From Pseudoluteimonas sp047602125 (GTDB lineage Bacteria > Pseudomonadota > Gammaproteobacteria > Xanthomonadales > Xanthomonadaceae): DNA of 64,000 bases. The notes below the pieces were generated by a model. The model did not search any database, was not told the origin of the DNA, and saw nothing but the letters and a program-made list of their open reading frames with translations. A program made the translations under genes and the position numbers. The stretch spans positions 124,001-188,000 of the forward strand of contig JASGIB010000001.1 of NCBI GenBank assembly GCA_047602125.1, read 5' to 3'. Positions within the stretch are counted from its first letter, which is position 1; each line of letters starts with the position of its first letter. Positions 52,998 to 61,115 of the stretch are shown piece by piece.

Positions 52998-54398
52998 ATG
53001 ACGGTGGTCAGCGTCGAACACGCGCTCGCGGGCAAGTTGCCCGCCGGCGGCGAAGTCACGGTCCGCGGCTGGGTGCGCACCCGGCGCGATTCCAAGGCCG
53101 GCCTCTCGTTCGTGAACGTGAGCGATGGCTCCTGCTTCGCGCCGATCCAGGTCGTCGCCCCGGACACGCTTGCGAATTACGAATCCGAAGTGAAGCGCCT
53201 CACCGCCGGTTGCTCGGTGGTCGCCACCGGCACGCTGGTCGCCTCGCAGGGCCAGGGCCAGGCGTTCGAGATCCAGGCATCCAGGCTCGAGGTCGTCGGC
53301 TGGGTCGAGGATCCGGAAACCTACCCGATCCAGCCCAAGGCGCATTCGCTGGAATTCCTGCGCGAGGTCGCGCACCTGCGCCCGCGCACCAACCTGTTCG
53401 GCGCGGTCGCGCGCATCCGCGACTGCCTCGCCAAGGCCGCGCACCGCTATTTCCACGAACAGGGCTTCTACTGGATATCCACGCCGATCATCACCACCTC
53501 CGACGCCGAAGGCGCGGGGCAGATGTTCCGCGTGTCCACGCTGGACATGGCGAACCTGCCGCGCGACGGCAAGGGCAACGTCGACTTCGCCCGCGACTTC
53601 TTCGGCAAGGAAACCTTCCTCACCGTTTCCGGCCAGTTGAACGTCGAGGCCTACTGCCTCGCGCTGAGCAAGGTCTACACCTTCGGCCCGACCTTCCGCG
53701 CGGAGAACAGCAACACCACGCGCCACCTCGCCGAGTTCTGGATGATCGAACCGGAAATCGCCTTCGCCGACCTCGCCGAAGACGCGCGCGTGGCCGAGGA
53801 GTTCCTCAAGTACATGTTCCGCGCGGTGCTGGCCGAGCGCGCCGACGACATGGCCTTCATCGCCGAACGCGTGCAGAAGGACGCGATCAGCCGGCTGGAG
53901 GCCTTCGTCAACGCGCCGTTCGAGCGCATCGACTACACCGACGCGGTGAAACTGCTGCAGCAATCCGGGCAGAAATTCGATTTCCCGGTCGAATGGGGCT
54001 TGGATCTGCAGACCGAGCACGAGCGCTGGCTGACCGAACAGCACGTCGGCCGCCCGGTGGTCGTCACCAACTACCCCGAGCACATCAAGGCGTTCTACAT
54101 GCGCGTGAACGACGACGGGAAGACGGTCGCGGCGATGGACGTGCTCGCGCCGGGCATCGGCGAGATCATCGGCGGATCGCAGCGCGAGGAACGTCTCGAT
54201 GTGCTCGACAGGCGCATGGCGCAGTTCGGCCTCGATCCCGAGCACTACGGCTGGTACCGCGATTTCCGCCGCTACGGCAGCGTGCCGCACGCCGGCTTCG
54301 GCCTCGGTTTCGAACGCCTCGTCGTCTACGTCTGCGGACTGGCCAACATCCGCGATTCCATTCCCTACCCGCGCGCGCCGGGCAATGCGGAATTCTGA
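52998..54398 (+). CDS. asnS: Asparaginyl-tRNA synthetase
   Basis: Class II synthetase that charges tRNA-Asn directly. The 466-residue protein has the N-terminal OB-fold (VTVRGWVRTRRDSKAGLSFVNV), motif 2 with FRAENSNTTRHLAEFWMIEPE (first 20 residues typical) and motif 3 GFGLGFERLVVYVCG. Start ATG 52998; a TAAACT -10-like box lies at 52948-52953, so this gene has a normal leader. Divergent from the IscA-type gene (87 bp). Confidence 0.97.
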   Translation: MTVVSVEHALAGKLPAGGEVTVRGWVRTRRDSKAGLSFVNVSDGSCFAPIQVVAPDTLANYESEVKRLTAGCSVVATGTLVASQGQGQAFEIQASRLEVVGWVEDPETYPIQPKAHSLEFLREVAHLRPRTNLFGAVARIRDCLAKAAHRYFHEQGFYWISTPIITTSDAEGAGQMFRVSTLDMANLPRDGKGNVDFARDFFGKETFLTVSGQLNVEAYCLALSKVYTFGPTFRAENSNTTRHLAEFWMIEPEIAFADLAEDARVAEEFLKYMFRAVLAERADDMAFIAERVQKDAISRLEAFVNAPFERIDYTDAVKLLQQSGQKFDFPVEWGLDLQTEHERWLTEQHVGRPVVVTNYPEHIKAFYMRVNDDGKTVAAMDVLAPGIGEIIGGSQREERLDVLDRRMAQFGLDPEHYGWYRDFRRYGSVPHAGFGLGFERLVVYVCGLANIRDSIPYPRAPGNAEF

Positions 54399-54707
54399 GT
54401 GATCCTGTTCCTCGCCCTGCTGTTCGTCGCCACCGCCATCGCCGGTTTCTGTGCGTTCGTCATCTTCTGGCCGCTGGCGCTGGTGCATCTGCGCGACCGC
54501 CATCCCGAAGTCGGCGCACGTTTGGGCGAAGGCGCGTTCGCCAAGCCATCGGCCCTGTGGTGGCTGCTCGGCGGGCGATATCGCGAAGACGTGCGCGATC
54601 CGTCCTTCACCGGCCTGGCGACGCCGGCGCGGGTCGCGCTCGCGACGATCATCGCGGCGCTGGCGATGGCCGGCCTGTTGTGGCTGCTGTCGGAGCTCGT
54701 GCAATGA
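54399..54707 (+). CDS. Small membrane protein, unknown
   Basis: A 102-residue protein with a hydrophobic N-terminal segment (about 2-25) and a second near the C-terminus (about 78-98), separated by a charged loop with RDRHPEVGARLGEGAFAKP. The start is GTG immediately after the asnS stop (54396-54398), so it is almost certainly cotranscribed. Its stop overlaps the next gene by 4 bp. I do not recognise a family. Confidence 0.7.
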   Translation: MILFLALLFVATAIAGFCAFVIFWPLALVHLRDRHPEVGARLGEGAFAKPSALWWLLGGRYREDVRDPSFTGLATPARVALATIIAALAMAGLLWLLSELVQ

Positions 54708-55009
54708 CGAACGGTGCGCGCGACGAATGGTGGCTGGCAACGCTCGGACGCACCGTGGTCTGGGCGCGGTTGCGCGAACGCGAGGCCGGCACCGCCGAGG
54801 TGCTGGATTCGGACGGCAACACCCTGCCCTACGAATCCCCGGACAGCGCGCGCGCCGCGCTGATGGACGCCGAATACGTCGCGCTCGACGGGCTCGATGA
54901 AGAAGACGCGGCCGAACGCGGGTTCGAACTCGGCGAACTGCAGCCGCCCGCGGGCGACGAAGCCACGCTGCGCGAACGCATGCTGCAGCAGTTGCCGCAA
55001 CGCCACTGA
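54704..55009 (+). CDS. Small soluble protein, unknown
   Basis: A 101-residue protein with no membrane segment, rich in Asp, Glu and Arg. Features such as WWLATLGRTVVWARLREREAG at the start and the acidic GLDEEDAAERGFELGEL suggest a compact alpha/beta domain. It overlaps the preceding membrane-protein gene by 4 bp (ATGA) and is followed 11 bp later by the SDR gene, so it is part of the asnS transcript. Family not recognised. Confidence 0.65.
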   Translation: MTNGARDEWWLATLGRTVVWARLREREAGTAEVLDSDGNTLPYESPDSARAALMDAEYVALDGLDEEDAAERGFELGELQPPAGDEATLRERMLQQLPQRH

Positions 55010-55020
55010 CGGAGACGCGC

Positions 55021-55806
55021 ATGGACCTCGACCTTTCCGGCAGGCACGCCCTGGTCTGCGGCGCCTCCGAAGGCATCGGCCTCGCCGCCGCGCGCGAGCT
55101 TGCGCTGCTCGGCGCCGACGTCACCCTGCTGGCGCGGCGCGAAGACGCATTGCGTGCGGCCTGCGCATCGTTGTCGAAGCGCGAAGGCCAGCGCCACGAT
55201 TTCGTCGTCGCCGACGCCGCGCACACCGATGCGCTGGCGAAAACCGCGACCGAACTCGCGGCGAAGCATCCGGTGCACATCCTCGTCAACAACACCGGCG
55301 GCCCGCCCGCGGGCGCGGCGCATTCGGCCGACATCGCCGCCTACCTCGACGCCTTCACCCACCACCTCGTCGCCAACCAGGTGCTGGTGCAAGCGCTGCT
55401 GCCGGGAATGCGCGAGGTACGCTGGGGCCGCATCGTCAACGTGATCTCGACCTCGGTGTACGAACCCATCGCCAACCTCGGCGTGTCGAACACCGTGCGC
55501 GGCGCGGTCGCGAGCTGGGCAAAGACGCTCTCGAAGGAACTCGGGCAGGACAGCATCACCGTGAACAACGTGTTGCCCGGTTACACCGAGACCGCGCGCA
55601 TCGCGCAGATCGTGCAGGGTGCGATGGCGCGCAGCGGCAAGGACGAGGCCGAAGTGCGGGCGGAACTCGCTTCCCACGTCCCCCTGCGGCGCTTCGCCCA
55701 GCCCTGCGAAATCGGCGGGGTCATCGCCTTCTTGTGCTCGCCGGCCGCGGGCTACGTCAGCGGGCAGTCGATCGCCGTCGATGGCGGCCGGATGCATTCG
55801 ATATAG
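55021..55806 (+). CDS. SDR-family oxidoreductase lacking the usual catalytic Tyr/Lys
   Basis: A 261-residue classical short-chain dehydrogenase-like protein. The cofactor loop GASEGIG lies at 14-20 and the NNTGGPPAG segment at 90-98; Ser143/Ser145 stand where the active-site Ser sits. The YxxxK pair is not conserved: counting from the Ser, the Tyr position is Ser156 and the Lys position is Arg160 (segment NLGVSNTVRGAV). A C-terminal SGQSIAVDGG-like end is normal. The NTGGPPxG form marks a subgroup often named 3-oxoacyl-ACP reductase, but with these changes a different chemistry or a structural role is likely. Start ATG 55021, after a GGAGA ribosome site. Confidence 0.85.
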   Translation: MDLDLSGRHALVCGASEGIGLAAARELALLGADVTLLARREDALRAACASLSKREGQRHDFVVADAAHTDALAKTATELAAKHPVHILVNNTGGPPAGAAHSADIAAYLDAFTHHLVANQVLVQALLPGMREVRWGRIVNVISTSVYEPIANLGVSNTVRGAVASWAKTLSKELGQDSITVNNVLPGYTETARIAQIVQGAMARSGKDEAEVRAELASHVPLRRFAQPCEIGGVIAFLCSPAAGYVSGQSIAVDGGRMHSI

Positions 55807-55815
55807 CCCTCGGCA

Positions 55816-55901
55816 CTGTGGGAGCGGCTTTAGCCGCGAACGTTGGCGATCGGGGCTGTCGCTTTCAACAGCCGCATGGCTGTTCAACCCAGCTCCCACA
55901 T
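55816..55901. repeat. REP-like repeat pair
   Basis: CTGTGGGAGCGGC at 55816 and GCTCCCACA at 55892 face each other, and between them lie smaller inverted repeats (GCGGCTTTAGCCGC; GGCTGT/ACAGCC). The GTGGGAGCGGCTTTAGCCGCGA element is a known type of dispersed intergenic repeat in Xanthomonas and Lysobacter. It separates the SDR from the kynurenine operon and may act as terminator. Confidence 0.75.
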
Positions 55902-55910
55902 GGCATCGAC

Positions 55911-55916
55911 TAAACT
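55911..55916 (+). promoter_or_regulatory. Candidate -10 box at the head of the kynurenine operon
   Basis: TAAACT followed by 6 bases and the ATG of the aldehyde dehydrogenase; the mRNA would be leaderless. No clear -35. Confidence 0.4.
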
Positions 55917-55922
55917 TGGCGG

Positions 55923-57348
55923 ATGCTGCGCCTACCGCACTGGATCGACGGCAAACCCACCGAGCCCGGCACCGGGCGCTGGCTGGACGTTCTTCGAGCC
56001 TGCGTCGGGCCAGCCCTTCGCGCAGGTCGCCGCCGGCGAGGCGAACGATGTCGAAGCCGCGATCGCGGCCGCGCGCGAGGCCTTCCCCGCATGGTCGTCG
56101 CTGCCCAACAGCGAACGCGGGCGCTGGCTGCGCCGCCTCGCCGACGCGCTGGAAGCCAGGCTCGAGGACGTGGCCCGCGCCGAGGCCCGCGATGGCGGAA
56201 AACCCGTTCGCCTGGCGCGCGAGGTCGAAATCCCGCGCGCGGTGTCGAACCTGCGCTTCTTCGCCGACTCCGCGACGCAGTTCTCCAGCGAATCGCACCA
56301 CGGCGAGGCCGGGCTGAACTACACCCTGCGCCAGCCGCTCGGCGTGGTCGGCACGATCTCGCCCTGGAACCTGCCGCTGTACCTGTTCACCTGGAAGATC
56401 GCGCCGGCGCTGGCCGCCGGCAACAGCGTGGTCGCGAAACCGTCGGAAATCACCCCGCACAGCGCGACGCTGCTGGGCGAAATCGCCGCCGGGATCGGAT
56501 TCCCTGCCGGCGTGCTCAACATCGTGCACGGCCGCGGGCCCGGGGTCGGCGAAGCCATCGTCGCGCACCCGGAAACGAAGGCGATCAGCTTCACCGGCAG
56601 CACCGCGGTCGGCCGCCGCATCGCCGGCATCGCCGCGCCGATGCTGAAGAAACTGTCACTGGAACTCGGCGGCAAAAACCCGACCCTGGTGTTCGCCGAT
56701 TCGGACTGGCGCGACCACCTCGACGTGCTCGTGCGTTCGATCTTCCAGAACGCCGGGCAGATCTGTCTGTGCGGTTCGCGCGTGCTCATCGAGCGCGGCA
56801 TCCATGCCGAAGTGCGCGATGCGCTGGTCGAACGCGCGCTGGCGCTGCGCATCGGCGATCCGCTCGACGACGACACGCAACTCGGGCCGCTGGCATCGCA
56901 GGCGCAATACGACAAGGTGCTGGCCGCGATCGAGCGCGCACGCGGCGAAGGCGGCAACATCCTCTGTGGCGGCAATGCCCTGGAGCGCGACGGCTGGTAC
57001 GTCGCGCCGACGTTGATCGAAAACCTCGGTCCGGACTGCGCGACCAACCGTGAGGAAATCTTCGGCCCGGTGGCGACGCTGCAACCGTTCGATTCCGACG
57101 ACGAAGCGCTGGCGCTGGCGAATGCCGGCGACTACGGCCTCGCCGCTTCGGTCTGGACGCGCGACCTGCAACGCGCGCACCGCATGGCCGCCGGCCTGCA
57201 TACCGGCATCGTCTGGATCAACACCTGGCTGATGCGCGACCTGCGTACGCCCTTCGGCGGCATGGGCCAGTCCGGGCTCGGCCGCGAAGGCGGGCTGGAG
57301 GCGATGCGCTTCTTCACCGAACCACGCAATGTAGGAATCGCGACCTGA
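55923..57348 (+). CDS. Aldehyde dehydrogenase, probable 2-aminomuconic semialdehyde dehydrogenase (frameshifted as sequenced)
   Basis: NAD-dependent oxidation of 2-aminomuconate semialdehyde to 2-aminomuconate fits the neighbours (ACMSD, RidA-type deaminase). From ATG 55923 (MLRLPHWIDGKPTEPG) the frame runs to GRWLD, then breaks at 55989-55992: the DNA reads GACGTTCTTCGAG, where GACGTCTTCGAG would give DVFEPASGQPFAQV. Without the extra base the protein has 474 residues, normal for the family. Catalytic parts are intact further on: SFTGSTAVGR, LELGGKNPTLVF and the nucleophile Cys in FQNAGQICLCGSR. Its stop overlaps the carbonic anhydrase start (TGATG). The break is probably a sequence error. 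Confidence 0.85.
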
Positions 57349-58010
57349 TGCCGACCCTGGACGCGCTGCTGCGCAACAACCGCGAGTGGGCCGAACGCGT
57401 TTCGCGCGAGGATCCCGGTTTCTTCGAACGCCTGTCGAGGCAGCAGGCGCCGAAATACCTGTGGATCGGCTGCTCGGATTCGCGCGTCCCGGCGAACCAG
57501 GTCGTCGACCTCGCGCCGGGCGAGGTCTTCGTCCACCGCAACATCGCGAACGTCGTCGTCCACACCGACCTCAACTGCCTGTCGGTGATCCAGTTCGCGG
57601 TGGACGTGCTCAAGGTCGAGCACATCCTCGTGGTCGGCCATTACGGCTGCGGCGGCGTGCACGCCGCGCTGCACGGCAGCCGGGTCGGCCTCGCCGACAA
57701 CTGGATCCGCCACGTCGTCGACGTTGCCGGCAAGCACCAGCACGTGCTCGAGGACATGGGCGATGCGGAACTGCAGCACGACCGCCTGTGCGAATTGAAC
57801 GCGCTGGAACAGGTCGCGAACGTGTGCCAAACCACGATTGCACGCGATGCGTGGGCGCGCGGGCAGAAGCTGGTGGTGCATGGCTGGGTCTACACCCTGC
57901 GCGACGGCATCGTGCACGACCTCGGCCTGAACGTCGGCGCCGCGGACCAGCTGGAACCGCAGTACGCAGCCGCGCTGGAGCGCATCCGCAGCGACCGGGA
58001 GGATCGTTGA
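57348..58010 (+). CDS. can: Beta-class carbonic anhydrase
   Basis: Interconverts CO2 and bicarbonate with zinc. The 220-residue protein has ligands Cys42 and Asp44-x-Arg46 (CSDSRVPAN) and His98, Cys101 (GHYGCGGVHAA), plus the PGEVFVHRNIAN segment. Translationally coupled to the gene before (TGATG) and after (TGATG) it, so it is a true member of the kynurenine operon. ACMS decarboxylase in the same operon gives CO2, so the enzyme may capture or vent it; that role is inference. Confidence 0.95.
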   Translation: MPTLDALLRNNREWAERVSREDPGFFERLSRQQAPKYLWIGCSDSRVPANQVVDLAPGEVFVHRNIANVVVHTDLNCLSVIQFAVDVLKVEHILVVGHYGCGGVHAALHGSRVGLADNWIRHVVDVAGKHQHVLEDMGDAELQHDRLCELNALEQVANVCQTTIARDAWARGQKLVVHGWVYTLRDGIVHDLGLNVGAADQLEPQYAAALERIRSDREDR

Positions 58011-58435
58011 TGCCAGGCTCGATCCACGCCGCGGGCGCGCCGAAGGCGGTCGGCCATTACCCGCACGCGCGCCGCGTCGGCAACCTGCTGTTCCTGTCCG
58101 GAATCGGTCCGCGCGACCCGGCGACGGATGCGATTCCCGGCAACGAATACTTCGCCGACGGCCGCGTCAGCCGCTACGACATCACGGCGCAGGCGAAGGC
58201 GGTGTTCGCCAACGTGCGCGCGGTGCTCGAAGCCAGCGGCGCGCGCTGGGAAGACCTGGTCGACGTCACCGTGTACCTCACCGACATGCAACGCGACTTC
58301 GCCGCCTACAACGCCGCCTGGGCCGAAGCCTTCCCCGATGCCGCGAACGCGCCCTGCCGCACCACGCTGGGCATCGTCGCGCTGCCGACGCCGATCGCGA
58401 TCGAACTGAAGTGCGTGGCCGTCGTGAAGGAGTAA
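58010..58435 (+). CDS. RidA/YjgF-family deaminase, probable 2-aminomuconate deaminase
   Basis: A 141-residue RidA-fold protein. In 2-nitrobenzoate and tryptophan degradation, 2-aminomuconate deaminase (NbaF/AmnD type) belongs to this family, and here it stands between the semialdehyde dehydrogenase and the 3-hydroxyanthranilate dioxygenase. Seen: FLSGIGPRDPATD, NVRAVLEASGARWEDLVDVTVYLTDM (family core, first 20 residues) and the Arg in CRTTLGIVALP. Start ATG 58010; its stop overlaps the next ATG region. Substrate assignment is from context. Confidence 0.85.
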   Translation: MPGSIHAAGAPKAVGHYPHARRVGNLLFLSGIGPRDPATDAIPGNEYFADGRVSRYDITAQAKAVFANVRAVLEASGARWEDLVDVTVYLTDMQRDFAAYNAAWAEAFPDAANAPCRTTLGIVALPTPIAIELKCVAVVKE

Positions 58436-58440
58436 TGACC

Positions 58441-58989
58441 ATGCTGCCGAACCCGATCAACCTGCAGGCCTGGATCGACGAGCACCGCCACCTGCTGAAG
58501 CCGCCGGTGGGCAACAAGTGCATCGTCGACGACCACTACATCGTGATGGTCGTGGGCGGGCCCAACGCGCGCACCGACTACCACTTCGAGGACGGCCCGG
58601 AGTGGTTCTACCAGCTCGAGGGCGAGATGGTGCTGCGCATCCAGGAAGGCGGGGCCGCGCGCGACATCCCGATCCGCGCCGGCGAGATGTTCTACCTGCC
58701 GCCGCGCATCCCGCACTCGCCGCAGCGCATGCCCGGTTCGGTCGGGCTGGTGATCGAACGCAGGCGGCTCGAACACGAAGACGATGCGCTGATGTGGTTC
58801 TGCGTGAACTGCAACCACAAGCTGTACGAGGAATTCTTCCACCTTGTCGACATCGAGCAGGATTTCTTCCGCGTGTTCGAACGGTTTTATCGCGACGAAA
58901 ACCTGCGCACCTGCAAGGAGTGCGGGACGCTGAACCCGCGGCCGACGCGCTACGAGCTGGAGGCCACCTCCGAGGCCGACATCACCTGA
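58441..58989 (+). CDS. 3-hydroxyanthranilate 3,4-dioxygenase
   Basis: Opens 3-hydroxyanthranilate to 2-amino-3-carboxymuconate semialdehyde (NbaC/HaaO type). Cupin fold; iron ligands His48, Glu54 and His92, substrate Arg44 and Arg96, each 3 below the numbering of the Cupriavidus enzyme. A C-terminal rubredoxin-like site with Cys121, Cys124, Cys158 and Cys161 is complete. I prefer ATG 58441 because GGAG lies 8 bases before it; ATG 58435 overlaps the RidA stop and is too close to that site. 182 residues, normal for the bacterial enzyme. Confidence 0.95.
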   Translation: MLPNPINLQAWIDEHRHLLKPPVGNKCIVDDHYIVMVVGGPNARTDYHFEDGPEWFYQLEGEMVLRIQEGGAARDIPIRAGEMFYLPPRIPHSPQRMPGSVGLVIERRRLEHEDDALMWFCVNCNHKLYEEFFHLVDIEQDFFRVFERFYRDENLRTCKECGTLNPRPTRYELEATSEADIT

Positions 58990-58993
58990 CGCC

Positions 58994-61105
58994 GTGCGCT
59001 TCTTCGGCAACCTGACCGACCTCAGGCCGCGCGACGTCCCCTGGCGCGTCGCCTTGCGCAACACCGTGGCCGTGATCGCGCCGCTGGCGATCGGCATTGC
59101 GATCGGGCAACAGGCCGCGGGCCTGGCCGGGACCTCGGGCGCGCTCAACACCATGTTCAGCGACCAGCCCGGGCCGTACCGCCTGCGCATGGCGCGGATG
59201 TTCGCGGCCGCGCTCGGCGCCGGGCTGGCGGCATTGCTCGGCATCCTCGTCGGCGATTCGCTGCCTTGGGCGATGCTGGCCGTGGTCGCTTTCTCGCTGG
59301 TCGGCGGGATGATGGTCGCGCTCGGGCCGATGGCGGCGCGCGTCGGCCTGACCAGCCTGATCGTGCTGCTGATCACCGCCGACATGCGATTGCCTGCGTC
59401 GAACGCGCCCGGCGTCGCGCTGGCGATCTTCGGCGGCGGCCTGCTGCAGATGCTGTTCGCACTGGCCGCATGGCCGCTGCAGCGCTACCGGCCCGAACGC
59501 TTCGCGCTGGCCTCGGTGCTGGAACAGCTCGCGCAGGCGGCGCGCACGCCGAGCGATCCCAATGCGCCGCCGCCGGCTTCGCAGGCCGCGAGCGACGTAG
59601 TCGAGACCCTGCACGGCGAATACCGCGCGCGCGGCATCGCGGTGCAGGCCTTCCGCGTGCTGGCCGAAACCTGCGAACGCGCGCGGGTGGAGCTGGTCAC
59701 CCTCGGCGACATCGGCCACCGGGTCGAGGACGCGACCCTGCGCGAACGCCTGCGCGGCGTGACCGATGCCTGCGCCGTCGTGTTCGACGCGCTCGCCGAC
59801 GGCATGCGCCGCGCGGAGCCGGTCGAAGCCGAACCGCTGCTCGCCGCGTACACACGGGCGGTGTCGGCGCTGGACGCGGCGATCCATGGCGACATGCCCG
59901 CGCGCGACCGCCGGCTCGCGCGCATCGCGCGGGCCCGTGCCCAGGGCCTCGGCGGCCAGTTACGCGCGCTGGCGCGCAACAGCGCGCTGGCCAGCAGCCG
60001 CGGCGAAATCGAGGCCCGTAGCGCAGAAGCACGCCTGCCCGCCGCGCTGCGCCCGGCCGATCCGTTCAACATCCTGCGCGCCAACCTCAAGCTGTCTTCG
60101 GTCGCGTTGCGGCATGCGTTGCGCTGCACCGCGATCGTCGCGCTCTCGTTCGCGGTGGAACGCGCGCTGGCGATGTCGCACGGCGTGTGGTTGCCGATGA
60201 CCGCCGCGATCGTGCTCAAGCCCGATTTTGGCGGCACCCTGCGCTTCGGCGTGCAGCGCACGCTCGGCACTTTCGCCGGGCTGCTGGTGGCGAGCGTGCT
60301 GATCCATTACGGCATGGACAGCGTGGTCGCGCGGCTGGCGCTGATGGCCCTGCTGTGCCTCGGCTTCCGCCTGTACGCGCAGGCCAACTACGCGCTCGCG
60401 GTGGCGCTGCTCACCGGGCTGCTGGTGCTGCTGTTCTCGTTCGAAGGCGTGGCCCCGGCCGCCGCGCTGGAAATGCGCATCATCGCCACCGTGCTCGCCG
60501 CGGTGCTCGCGCTCGGCGCCTACCTCGCGTGGCCGACGTGGGAATCGGAGCGCGTGCAGCCGGCACTGGCGAAACTGATCGAATGCTACCGCCAGCACCT
60601 GCGCGCCCTGCTCGCGAGCGACATGGCCGCGCTGCACGAAACCCGCAACGCCTCGCGTTCGGCAAGGACCAACGTGCTGGCTTCGCTGGAACGCCTGCGC
60701 GCCGAACCGCACACCGCGCCGGTGCGGCGCACGATCGAGCGCGCCGAATCGATGTTGTCGAACGCGAACCGGCTGATCCGCGCGGTGATCCCGATCGAGG
60801 CGATGCTGATCGACGGCGCGAAGTTGCCGACGCTGCCCGAACTCGACCGCTTCGCCGGCGAAGTCGACGCCGCACTGCTCGCCATCGCCACCGGCCTGCG
60901 CCGAGGGCAGCCGCAGCAGTTCGCTCCGCTGCGCCCAGCCGAACGCACCCTCGCCGCCCGGCTGCAGGCCGACGACGGCGACGACGCCGTGGACGCCGCG
61001 CTCGCCGATGCCTGCGACCGCATCGCCGACAGCATCGACAGCCTTGGCCACATCCTGCGCGGAGCCCGCGCCGAAGCGGCGATGGCGCCCGCGGCGGCCG
61101 GGTAA
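58994..61105 (+). CDS. FUSC family membrane exporter (AaeB/YccS-like)
   Basis: A 703-residue inner-membrane protein with two blocks of about five hydrophobic helices (residues 15-165 and 365-510) separated by a large soluble region, the FUSC/YccS arrangement of aromatic-acid efflux proteins. Start GTG 58994, four bases after the dioxygenase stop. Embedded in the kynurenine operon, so it may export a pathway acid (anthranilate derivatives, picolinate or ACMS), which is inference. The FUSC stop codon is part of the TAAACT box before ACMSD. Confidence 0.85.
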   Translation: MRFFGNLTDLRPRDVPWRVALRNTVAVIAPLAIGIAIGQQAAGLAGTSGALNTMFSDQPGPYRLRMARMFAAALGAGLAALLGILVGDSLPWAMLAVVAFSLVGGMMVALGPMAARVGLTSLIVLLITADMRLPASNAPGVALAIFGGGLLQMLFALAAWPLQRYRPERFALASVLEQLAQAARTPSDPNAPPPASQAASDVVETLHGEYRARGIAVQAFRVLAETCERARVELVTLGDIGHRVEDATLRERLRGVTDACAVVFDALADGMRRAEPVEAEPLLAAYTRAVSALDAAIHGDMPARDRRLARIARARAQGLGGQLRALARNSALASSRGEIEARSAEARLPAALRPADPFNILRANLKLSSVALRHALRCTAIVALSFAVERALAMSHGVWLPMTAAIVLKPDFGGTLRFGVQRTLGTFAGLLVASVLIHYGMDSVVARLALMALLCLGFRLYAQANYALAVALLTGLLVLLFSFEGVAPAAALEMRIIATVLAAVLALGAYLAWPTWESERVQPALAKLIECYRQHLRALLASDMAALHETRNASRSARTNVLASLERLRAEPHTAPVRRTIERAESMLSNANRLIRAVIPIEAMLIDGAKLPTLPELDRFAGEVDAALLAIATGLRRGQPQQFAPLRPAERTLAARLQADDGDDAVDAALADACDRIADSIDSLGHILRGARAEAAMAPAAAG

Positions 61106-61108
61106 ACT
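61103..61108 (+). promoter_or_regulatory. Candidate -10 box before ACMSD
   Basis: TAAACT ends 7 bases before the ACMSD ATG and contains the FUSC stop codon, so an internal promoter may give a leaderless second transcript for ACMSD-kynU-kmo. Confidence 0.35.
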
Positions 61109-61115
61109 GGGCGCC

